Origin: JAMCRM01 sp041685075
GTDB lineage: Bacteria > Acidobacteriota > Terriglobia > Bryobacterales > Bryobacteraceae
Length of the DNA: 19,299 nucleotides
Assembly: GCA_041685075.1 (NCBI GenBank)
Contig: JAWLGN010000080.1
Coordinates: 1 to 19,299, forward strand
Direction: 5' to 3'
Notes under the pieces: generated by a model
The model's input: the letters and a program-made list of their open reading frames with translations, nothing else
What the model was told of the DNA's origin: nothing
Databases searched by the model: none
In this document: in pieces, positions 13,603 through 19,299 of the stretch
Position numbering within the stretch: the first letter of the stretch is position 1
How the letters are laid out: every line of letters starts with the position of its first letter
Translations under genes and position numbers: made by a program

Positions 13603-14619
13603 TTAAATGTTACAAGGCCCGGCCGGGGCGCCGCCGCGCAGCCACTCCAAGAACCCCGGGTTTCGCTCCCATGCCGGCGCCAGCTCCCGGGCTACAACCT
13701 GCCCTTCATCGTCACCGCCCGGTTGATAATACTCGGGCGGCAGCGTGGGAAGCCAGCGGCTGCCGCTGATGTAGCGCTCGGCATAGCGATTGAGGAGCCT
13801 GGCCCGGGCCAATGCCGCCCGGGCTTCCTCGAGATCGCCCACCAGCCAGCGCTCCAGAACCCGGCCCCAGGCAAATAAGGGCGAGGACTGTTCTTCGTCG
13901 GGATAGCGGGTCATCAGCCGGCGCGCTTTTTCCGACTCCCGGAGAGCCAGGTAGAGGCCCAGCAGCCGATAGCGCATGCCCTGGTTGTCGTCCGGGTTCA
14001 GCTCCAGCATGCGTTCAAACACCGCGGCGGCCTCCGGAAGCCGGCCGGTCTCGGTGAGCAACTCTCCCAGGTGTTGCCTGGCGCGCATGTAGGGCCGGGT
14101 GGAGACCACGCCCCAGAAATGGCCGGCATGTTTCCGAAAGAAATCCTCTCCGAGATTGCGTTCCGTCTTTTCGACCAATTCCTGCATGAGGCACAGCTTG
14201 TTCTCGGCAGTGGGAGCCGCCACTGAAACCAGTAGTCGCTGTGCATCGGTACAGTCCGGATCCAGCTTGATGGCTTCATGGATCAGCAGGAGGACTTCTT
14301 CCAGGTTGTCGGCTTCCAGGGCATCGTAGGCGATCTCCTGGGCGCGCCACTTGGGGTCGTCCTGCTTCCAGGCGGCGGCCAGTTCGGCCAGCCGGCCATC
14401 GCGGGTGATCTCCGCGAGCCAGGCATTGGCCTCCTCGATGCTTTCGAACTTCTGGCCTTCGAGCAGCGTCTGGATATGCCACATGGCGCGCTCGGCGGCG
14501 AAGGGATGTTCGAGGCCGGGCTCCGGCGCCGCTACGGGTCCGTGCCCGGCATGCTTTTCGCGGCGGATGCGATCCCGGCGGAGCCTGGCCTTGTGGGGGT
14601 GGTTGCGCTTGCGGCTCAT
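13603..14619 (-). CDS. ST7-like tetratricopeptide repeat protein
   Basis: A 338-residue helical protein with a very basic N-terminus (MSRKRNHPHKARLRRDRIRR) and TPR-type helices from about residue 90. The central segment FWGVVSTRPYMRAR (168-181), LTETGRLPEAAAVFERML (188-205) and LNPDDNQGMRYRLLGLYL (207-224) matches what I remember of bacterial proteins related to eukaryotic ST7 (suppressor of tumorigenicity 7). These often carry a SEC-C zinc motif, which is absent here. No enzymatic motif, signal peptide or membrane segment is seen; the basic tail suggests contact with nucleic acid or ribosome, which is only inference. It may be cotranscribed with the downstream amidohydrolase gene (38-nt gap). 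The role of the bacterial family is not established. Confidence 0.82.
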   Translation of the reverse strand: MSRKRNHPHKARLRRDRIRREKHAGHGPVAAPEPGLEHPFAAERAMWHIQTLLEGQKFESIEEANAWLAEITRDGRLAELAAAWKQDDPKWRAQEIAYDALEADNLEEVLLLIHEAIKLDPDCTDAQRLLVSVAAPTAENKLCLMQELVEKTERNLGEDFFRKHAGHFWGVVSTRPYMRARQHLGELLTETGRLPEAAAVFERMLELNPDDNQGMRYRLLGLYLALRESEKARRLMTRYPDEEQSSPLFAWGRVLERWLVGDLEEARAALARARLLNRYAERYISGSRWLPTLPPEYYQPGGDDEGQVVARELAPAWERNPGFLEWLRGGAPAGPCNI

Positions 14620-14628
14620 TTCCGGGCC

Positions 14629-14634
14629 AGTATA
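14629..14634 (-). promoter_or_regulatory. -10-like hexamer TATACT, 9 nt before the ST7-like ATG
   Basis: On the minus strand TATACT (five of six to consensus) is followed by nine bases and ATG 14619. No -35 is apparent and only a weak GGAA precedes the ATG, so a near-leaderless transcript is plausible. Confidence 0.4.
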
Positions 14635-14701
14635 GCGCCTTGCCTGCTTTGCCCGGGGGCGGCGGTGGTTTCATCCGCAAGCCCGGCCCGCGCGATTTCA
14701 C

Positions 14702-14730
14702 TTGACATTCGATATACGAAGTGTTGGAAT
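14702..14730 (+). promoter_or_regulatory. Sigma70-type promoter of the TonB-dependent receptor, with an internal dyad
   Basis: A consensus -35 TTGACA (14702-14707), a 17-nt spacer and TGGAAT (14725-14730, four of six) form a good promoter in an AT-rich island. The spacer holds the inverted repeat TTCG-ATATA-CGAA (14708-14720), extendable to ACA...TGT with one extra base on the right. A dyad between -35 and -10 is a classic repressor position. The start codon is about 225 nt further on, so the transcript has a long leader. Confidence 0.6.
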
Positions 14731-14760
14731 CAAGCAGTAAGTTAAGAAAATTTATAAACC

Positions 14761-14931
14761 GCCTGATCCGCGCCGCAAGCGAACCGGATCGGATCACCGA
14801 GGGGTTGGCCTCGGCGAAGGGGTGAGCTATCGCCGGCGACGCGCCGACGGGCGGTTGGCCGGGTAGAAGGGCCTGGAGAATCATTATCCCCGCGTGAACC
14901 AGCACCCGGGCAGGGCTAGCGACTTGCCCGG
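14761..14931 (+). promoter_or_regulatory. Candidate structured 5' leader RNA of the receptor gene
   Basis: This non-coding stretch between promoter and start codon can form several short helices: GATCCG/CGGATC (14765-14770 with 14785-14790); a perfect CCGAGG-GGTTGG-CCTCGG hairpin (14797-14814); a compact CGGCG-ACG-CGCCG hairpin (14834-14846) inside an outer CGCC/GGCG pair (14831-14834 with 14850-14853, competing for base 14834); and CCGGGCA/TGCCCGG (14906-14912 with 14925-14931), which ends 30 nt before the ATG. The region also contains the tandem repeat CGGATCGGATC (14785-14795). I do not recognise a named riboswitch. High GC makes chance helices common, so the structure is a hypothesis. Confidence 0.4.
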
Positions 14932-14960
14932 ATCGCATGCACTACACACCAGGTGAACAC

Positions 14961-17900
14961 ATGAGAAAGGATTTGCTACGTCTACTTGCGCCCGTGATGG
15001 CGCTATTCGCCGCGACTGCAGCAGCCCAGACCAGCGGCACAATCAGCGGCTTGGTACGCGACCCAAGCGGCGCCGTGGTTCCCGCGGCCCGCATCGATGT
15101 GATCAATGAAGGCACGGGAGCGACACGGACCGCGACCAGCGGCGAAGATGGTTTCTACCAGGTCCTCGGTCTGACCTCCGGCCAGTACACCATTCAGGCG
15201 GAGGCAGCCGGATTCCGGCCGTTCCGCAATAGCGGCGTGGCCCTGAGCGTCGACCAGAACGTGCGCGCCGACGTAACGCTCGAGATCGGGCGGGTCGCTG
15301 AGACGTTGGAGGTATTTGCGCAGGCGGCCCTCATCGATACGCGTTCGTCGCAGGCTTCCACCGTGATCGACGACCGGCGCATGATCGATCTGCCGCTGGG
15401 CAACCGCAACGTTTTCGCGTTGGCCACGACGGTTCCCGGCGTGCTGAACGTGAAGGCTCCGGACAACACCGCGGTGACCACTGCCCGCGGCGGTCCCATG
15501 ATGAACGTGCACGGCGGGCGCGCCAACATGAACTACAACACCTTCAACGGCGCGTATTTCATGAACCCGTCGCGCAACACCGGCCTCAACGCGCCGCCTC
15601 CCGACGCGGTACAGGAACTGAAGATTCAGACCAGCAACTTCACGGCCGACAGCGGGCGCAACCCGGGCGCCAACATCACCATCGTGAGCCGCCAGGGCAC
15701 CAACGAACTGCACGGTTCCGCCTGGGAGTTCCACCGGAACGACAATCTCAACGCCCGCAGTTTCTTTCAGGGCGTCAAGCCGGAACTGATCCGCAACCAG
15801 TACGGCGCCGCCGCCGGCGGTCCGATCAAGAAAGACAAGCTGTTTGTGTTCGGCACCTTTGAAATCAACACCGACCGGACGCAGCCCTCGGTGACCGAGA
15901 CCACTCCGCCGTCCGATACCGAGATCAACGGGGATTTCTCGCATCTTACCGGCAAGCAGCTCGTCAACCCGTTTAACGGGCAGCCATTCCCGAACAACCA
16001 GATCCCCCGTTCGTTGTTCAACAGCGCCTCGCAGAGACTGCTGGAGTTCGTCCCCACCGTGCCGGTGACGGGACAGACGCTGCAGACCCTGGGCTCCAGC
16101 CCGACCGACTCCAAGCTGTTCATGATCCGCTCGGACTACAACGTGGCGAACCGGCACAACCTCTTCGTCACCTATTACCTGAGCCAGACCGAAAGCGGAT
16201 ACGACGGCGTGGGGGCGTACGAGACTCCGTTCGCCGGGTGGACCGGGCAGGACAGCCGGAACCGGGTGCAGACCGTAAGCCTCAACAACGTCTCCACCCT
16301 CTCTCCCACGCTGCTGAACCAGCTCACCCTGGGCTTTACGCGTTCCTTCTCCTGGAGCGGCCCGACGGTAACCCGGACGCCCGACACGCTCGGTATTCAG
16401 GGTATGCCGGTATACACGGACGCCGGATCGCCGCGGTTCATCACCACCGGGCGCTGGACCTTGGGTTCCGGTTCGAGCGACAAGTTCGTCTCCAACAGCT
16501 ACCAGATCAAGAACGATCTGAACCTGATCCGCGGCCGCCATACCTGGAAGTTCGGCGGCGAGTTTCTGGACCTCAGTTGGTTTCAGGCGTGGCTTTCGCC
16601 GCCGTCGTTCACCTTCGACGGCTCGCGCACCGGAGCCGGAGCGGGCCCCAACGGAGATCCGCTGGCCGATTTGCTTCTGGGCGCTTACTCGACTCTGAAC
16701 GTCGAGGCGGGTGTGCGGCAGAATGACGACCACTCGAAATTCATGGCCTTCTACGCTCAGGACGACTTCAAGGTAACGCCGCGGCTGACCCTGAACCTGG
16801 GCGTGCGGTGGGAACTGCCGTGGCCCTGGGTCGAGAAGTATGACCGGCTGAACACGGTGGTGATGGACGCCAACATTCGTTCCGACCGGTTTCCCCAGGC
16901 GCCTCCGGGAATGCTCTTCCCCGGCGACAGGCTGCCGAACGGAAAGAAGATGCCCCGGGGCTTGGTCAACCGGGACAACAACAACCTGGCGCCGCGAGTC
17001 GGGCTGGCGTGGGACATTTTCGGCGACGGGCGGACCGCGCTCCGCGCCGCCTACGGCGTGTTCTACGAGACCATGAACGCCGATACGCTCGCGCAGACCA
17101 ATCCGCCGTACGTGGTGGGAACCGAGAACTATCGCGACGGGCTCCTGTCCAACCCCTTCGGTTCGATCGGCGCAACGCCTCTACCGACGGTTGCGGATCC
17201 CAGAAGCAGCGAGTTCATTCTGCCCCTGGGCGGACTGTGGGGACCCCAGACGACGGACTTCGCCACGCCCTACGTGCAGAACTGGAGCCTGTTCATCGAC
17301 CGGCAGCTCTCGCGCGATTACGCTCTCACGGTGGGCTACATCGGCAAGAAGGGCCACAACCTGCTGGCTTTCCGGCCCTTCAATTCGGCCCACTTCATTC
17401 CCGGCACCGACGCGGAGGGCAGGCCGTTGTCCACCCGCGCCAACATCAACGAGCGCGTGCCGTTCCTGCCCGGCGTTTACAACGCCGCGGGCTATTACCT
17501 CGACAACGTCTTCCGGAACAACTATCATTCGTTCCAGATCGAGCTGAAGAAGCGCTTCGCGCACGGCTTCCAGTTCGAGACCTCCTACGTTCTCTCGAAA
17601 TCGCTGGACAACAGCTCCACCGCCACCCTGGGCGGCGATCTCACCGATCCCTACAGGCCGGACCACGATTATGGCCGGTCGGACTGGGACCGGCGGCACG
17701 CTTACGTCGTCTCGGGAGTGTGGAACCTGCCGTTTTTCTCCGGCCGAAGCGGCGTGGCCGCAAGCCTGCTGGGCGGCTGGACCCTGAGCGGCATCACCAG
17801 CATCTATAGCGGCGCACCGCTCAGCTTCATGGCCGGGGAGGACACCGGTCTGAACGGCGCCGGCGGGGCGCGTAGCGACGTGATCGGCGATCCGGAGCGC

Positions 17901-18218
17901 AGCCACTCCTCGCGCGACGATATGATCGCCCGGTTCTTCAACACCGCTGCCTTCGCCAGGCCGGCGGACGGAACGGTGGGGACCTCCGGACGGGGCATCC
18001 TCTCCGGGCCGGCGCAGTTCAGCACGGACCTGGCGGTCCTGAAGGGCTTCCGCATCTGCGAGCAGGCCAACCTTCAGCTTCGCCTGGAGTCGTTCAACAT
18101 CTTCAACCAGGTGAACTTCAGCAACCCGATCACGACCCTGACCAACTCCCGCTTCGGGCAGATCACCGGGGCAGGAGGCGGCCGCAGCGTTCTGGTCGGC
18201 ATGAAGCTGATCTGGTAG
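14961..18218 (+). CDS. TonB-dependent outer-membrane receptor, Oar-like, with carboxypeptidase-regulatory-like domain
   Basis: A 1085-residue outer-membrane protein: signal peptide (1-22, cleavage after ATAAA), a carboxypeptidase-regulatory-like beta-sandwich (about 27-105, GTISGLVRDPSGAVVPAARI), a plug domain (about 120-235, ending ADSGRNPGANITIVSRQG) and a long beta-barrel to the C-terminal LVGMKLIW, whose final aromatic residue fits outer-membrane barrel insertion. Such receptors are greatly expanded in Acidobacteriota and are thought to import polymers or peptides with TonB/ExbBD energy; the substrate cannot be read here. ATG 14961 is chosen (AGGTG 7 nt upstream); an in-frame ATG at 14937 would place eight residues before the signal peptide. 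It has its own promoter and terminator, so it is monocistronic. No SusD-like partner is present. Confidence 0.93.
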   Translation: MRKDLLRLLAPVMALFAATAAAQTSGTISGLVRDPSGAVVPAARIDVINEGTGATRTATSGEDGFYQVLGLTSGQYTIQAEAAGFRPFRNSGVALSVDQNVRADVTLEIGRVAETLEVFAQAALIDTRSSQASTVIDDRRMIDLPLGNRNVFALATTVPGVLNVKAPDNTAVTTARGGPMMNVHGGRANMNYNTFNGAYFMNPSRNTGLNAPPPDAVQELKIQTSNFTADSGRNPGANITIVSRQGTNELHGSAWEFHRNDNLNARSFFQGVKPELIRNQYGAAAGGPIKKDKLFVFGTFEINTDRTQPSVTETTPPSDTEINGDFSHLTGKQLVNPFNGQPFPNNQIPRSLFNSASQRLLEFVPTVPVTGQTLQTLGSSPTDSKLFMIRSDYNVANRHNLFVTYYLSQTESGYDGVGAYETPFAGWTGQDSRNRVQTVSLNNVSTLSPTLLNQLTLGFTRSFSWSGPTVTRTPDTLGIQGMPVYTDAGSPRFITTGRWTLGSGSSDKFVSNSYQIKNDLNLIRGRHTWKFGGEFLDLSWFQAWLSPPSFTFDGSRTGAGAGPNGDPLADLLLGAYSTLNVEAGVRQNDDHSKFMAFYAQDDFKVTPRLTLNLGVRWELPWPWVEKYDRLNTVVMDANIRSDRFPQAPPGMLFPGDRLPNGKKMPRGLVNRDNNNLAPRVGLAWDIFGDGRTALRAAYGVFYETMNADTLAQTNPPYVVGTENYRDGLLSNPFGSIGATPLPTVADPRSSEFILPLGGLWGPQTTDFATPYVQNWSLFIDRQLSRDYALTVGYIGKKGHNLLAFRPFNSAHFIPGTDAEGRPLSTRANINERVPFLPGVYNAAGYYLDNVFRNNYHSFQIELKKRFAHGFQFETSYVLSKSLDNSSTATLGGDLTDPYRPDHDYGRSDWDRRHAYVVSGVWNLPFFSGRSGVAASLLGGWTLSGITSIYSGAPLSFMAGEDTGLNGAGGARSDVIGDPERSHSSRDDMIARFFNTAAFARPADGTVGTSGRGILSGPAQFSTDLAVLKGFRICEQANLQLRLESFNIFNQVNFSNPITTLTNSRFGQITGAGGGRSVLVGMKLIW

Positions 18219-18234
18219 CCGCGGTTGATTCAGG

Positions 18235-18285
18235 ATGCCGGCCGGCGGTTCGGAGTCTGGCGAACCGCCGGCCGGCATTTTTTTG
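18235..18285 (+). terminator. Strong intrinsic terminator after the receptor gene
   Basis: A perfect 18-bp stem (18235-18252 with 18261-18278), an 8-nt loop GAGTCTGG and a run of seven T (18278-18284). It sits 16 nt after the receptor stop. The stem is symmetrical, so it may also act weakly on minus-strand transcripts arriving from the pduO side, but the opposite strand has no matching T-run. Confidence 0.95.
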
Positions 18286-18307
18286 TAACAGGGGCCGGGC
18301 GGTCGCC

Positions 18308-18609
18308 CTACGAGTTGGGTAACTCACCTGGCGGCTCAAGCTGCCAGTGCATCTCGGATTTCAGCTCCCTAAAGCACTTTTCACAGACCCAGTGATAGCC
18401 GGCGCCGTGCGGATGCTGGCCGGTGGTGGTGTAGCCTTCATGGAGGATGCCGGGACCCTCCCAGGCGGCGAATTTCGCCCAACAGCAGGAGCAATGGTCG
18501 TGGTCCCAGTCGTCGCTTCGGGCCTGCCAGTGCGCTTTGCGAAGCGTGGCTCCCTCTACGTGCCGGCCTTCGTTGATGCGCCACTGCCTGTAGGGGTCCG
18601 TGGGCTCAT
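18308..18609 (-). pseudogene. Small Cys-rich gene, apparently frameshifted near its start
   Basis: A minus-strand frame without stops ends at TAG 18308. It encodes about 95 residues including YRQWRINEGR, DDWDHDHCSCCWAKFAAW, HEGYTTTG and YHWVCEKCFRELKSEMHW. The spaced CxCC and CxxC cysteines with His and Trp suggest a small zinc-binding fold; I recall similar uncharacterised bacterial proteins but no function. This frame has no ATG, GTG or TTG. However, an ATG at 18609-18607 overlaps the pduO stop (ATGA), and one extra C in the CCCC run (GGGG at 18593-18596 on the plus strand) would join it as MSPRTPYRQWRINEGR. The 302-nt span fits one missing base. A sequencing error, a real mutation or -1 slippage are all possible. 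Confidence 0.6.
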
Positions 18610-19244
18610 GGTTTCCGCCGCTCCGGCGATCCGGAGGCGGACAGGTTGGGCTCCCAGAGGGTCTCGGAGGCGCCGATGGCGCGGCTGGCCCAGCGGCTCC
18701 AGACGAACAGGGCGTCGCCCAGTCGGTTGAGATAGTGCAGCGCTTCGGGCGGAACGGCTTCGTCGCGAGCCAGGGTGACGGCGGCGCGCTCGGCGCGGCG
18801 GCAGATGGTGCGGCAGAGGTGCAGTTCGGCGTTGATGCGGCTGCCGCCGGGCAGCACGAAGGAGCGCAGTTCCGGCAGGTCCGCGTTCATGCGGTCGATT
18901 TCGGCTTCCAGTTGCGCCACCTCCGCGGAAGTGACGCGCGCCTGCGCCGGGGCGGCGTCTTCGGGCAGGGTGGCGAGGATGGATCCCAGGTTGAACAGCT
19001 CGTGCTGCACGCGGCGGAGGATGGCGGCCAGGGGCGCCAGTTCGGTCGCGAGATCGGCCGTCGAGCGCGCCAGCCCGATGGCGGCGTTCAGCTCATCGAC
19101 GGCGCCGAAGGCGCGGATGCGCGGGGCGTCTTTGGGCACGCGCTGGCCGCCGGCCAGGTTGGTCTCGCCGCTGTCGCCGCGGCGCGTGTAGACCCGGTTG
19201 ATGGCCAGGCGCGGGCGGGAAAAGGGGCGTTCGGCGTCGCTCAT
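18606..19244 (-). CDS. pduO: PduO-type ATP:cob(I)alamin adenosyltransferase
   Basis: A 212-residue protein that transfers the adenosyl group of ATP to cob(I)alamin, making coenzyme B12. Family motifs are the ATP-binding N-terminal loop YTRRGDSGETNLAGGQRV (19-36), RIRAFGAVDELNAAIG (42-57), FVLPGGS, LHLCRTICRRAER and LNRLGDALFVWSR. The N-terminal residues before the motif (MSDAERPFSRPRLAINRV) are short and not a targeting signal. A strong Shine-Dalgarno, GGAGGAG, lies 5 nt before ATG 19244. Its TGA overlaps the ATG of the downstream Cys-rich gene, and an upstream gene ends 15 nt before it, so it sits inside an operon. No B12-dependent enzyme is visible in the window. Confidence 0.95.
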   Translation of the reverse strand: MSDAERPFSRPRLAINRVYTRRGDSGETNLAGGQRVPKDAPRIRAFGAVDELNAAIGLARSTADLATELAPLAAILRRVQHELFNLGSILATLPEDAAPAQARVTSAEVAQLEAEIDRMNADLPELRSFVLPGGSRINAELHLCRTICRRAERAAVTLARDEAVPPEALHYLNRLGDALFVWSRWASRAIGASETLWEPNLSASGSPERRKP

Positions 19245-19259
19245 GGTTCTCCTCCCATG

Positions 19260-19299
19260 CTACCGCCCGCGGGGCAGCGTGAACTTCATCCCGGCCACG
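19260..19299 (-). CDS. C-terminal codons of an upstream gene, cut by the right edge
   Basis: One minus-strand frame is open from the window edge to TAG 19262-19260 and encodes VAGMKFTLPRGR. It ends 15 nt before the pduO start, the spacing of an operon. Thirteen codons are too few to identify the product, and the frame assignment is only tentative. Confidence 0.35.
   Translation of the reverse strand, partial: VAGMKFTLPRGR

Noticed and set aside
14761..14960. Cobalamin riboswitch before the receptor (a TCCCCGC motif at 14887-14893, with pduO nearby)
   Set aside because: I cannot find a B12-box-like sequence or the expected pattern of conserved core elements, so the short match is not enough; also pduO is in another transcription unit.
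15003..16733. A 576-codon open frame antisense to the TonB receptor
   Set aside because: Shadow frame; the receptor's signal peptide, plug and barrel are clear on the plus strand.
18347..18730. A 127-codon plus-strand ORF after the receptor terminator
   Set aside because: It is antisense to the Cys-rich gene and the end of pduO; its translation has no coherent features, whereas the minus strand shows CxCC and CxxC motifs and PduO motifs.
1..19299. CRISPR arrays, tRNA or rRNA genes, transposases or phage genes
   Set aside because: I saw no regularly spaced repeats, no cloverleaf or rRNA signature, no transposase or integrase motifs and no terminal inverted repeats with target duplications.

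Overview
This is a GC-rich bacterial window that reads as chromosomal DNA of a diderm (Gram-negative) organism. The most likely source is an Acidobacteriota member of the Bryobacterales/Solibacterales type. That placement is an inference from three things: a large Oar-like TonB-dependent receptor with an N-terminal carboxypeptidase-regulatory-like domain, an exported amidohydrolase, and an LpxB gene. There are no RNA genes, insertion sequences, phage genes or CRISPR arrays. Coding density is very high, and many neighbouring genes abut or overlap by a few bases.

Layout. Bases 1-1833 (minus) hold an oxalyl-CoA-synthetase-like (AAE3-type) AMP-forming ligase translationally coupled to the start of a ketopantoate-reductase-family gene that runs off the left edge. 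Divergent from them at 1930-2625 is a SAM methyltransferase, which abuts a convergent homodimeric pyruvate dehydrogenase E1 (aceE, about 2626-5298, minus). An AT-rich dyad lies in front of aceE. Bases 5429-8405 (plus) carry a 55-residue unknown ORF, a PilZ (c-di-GMP receptor) protein and an MrfA/Hrq1-type DUF1998 helicase. A convergent unknown conserved-looking gene (8392-9141, minus) follows. Bases 9229-12328 (plus) are lpxB overlapping an exported M1-aminopeptidase-like protein that has lost every zinc ligand and carries C-terminal TPRs. Bases 12341-14619 (minus) are an exported amidohydrolase and an ST7-like TPR protein. Bases 14620-14960 are a regulatory region with a sigma70-type promoter, an internal dyad and a roughly 220-nt structured leader. 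They precede the 1085-residue TonB-dependent receptor (14961-18218), which ends in a textbook intrinsic terminator. Bases 18308-19299 (minus) hold a small Cys-rich gene that looks frameshifted, a PduO-type cobalamin adenosyltransferase (its stop overlaps the small gene's start in ATGA), and the last codons of another gene.

How the genes relate. Most are housekeeping or generalist genes in short transcription units: central carbon (aceE), lipid A (lpxB), B12 cofactor (pduO), DNA repair (helicase) and outer-membrane uptake (receptor). I do not see a defence island, biosynthetic cluster or other large new system. The observations most worth a second look are the zinc-less M1 pseudopeptidase coupled to lpxB, a recurring -10-like hexamer exactly 9 nt upstream of four start codons (near-leaderless transcription), the structured leader and operator of the receptor gene, the dyad upstream of aceE, and the frameshifted Cys-rich gene behind pduO.
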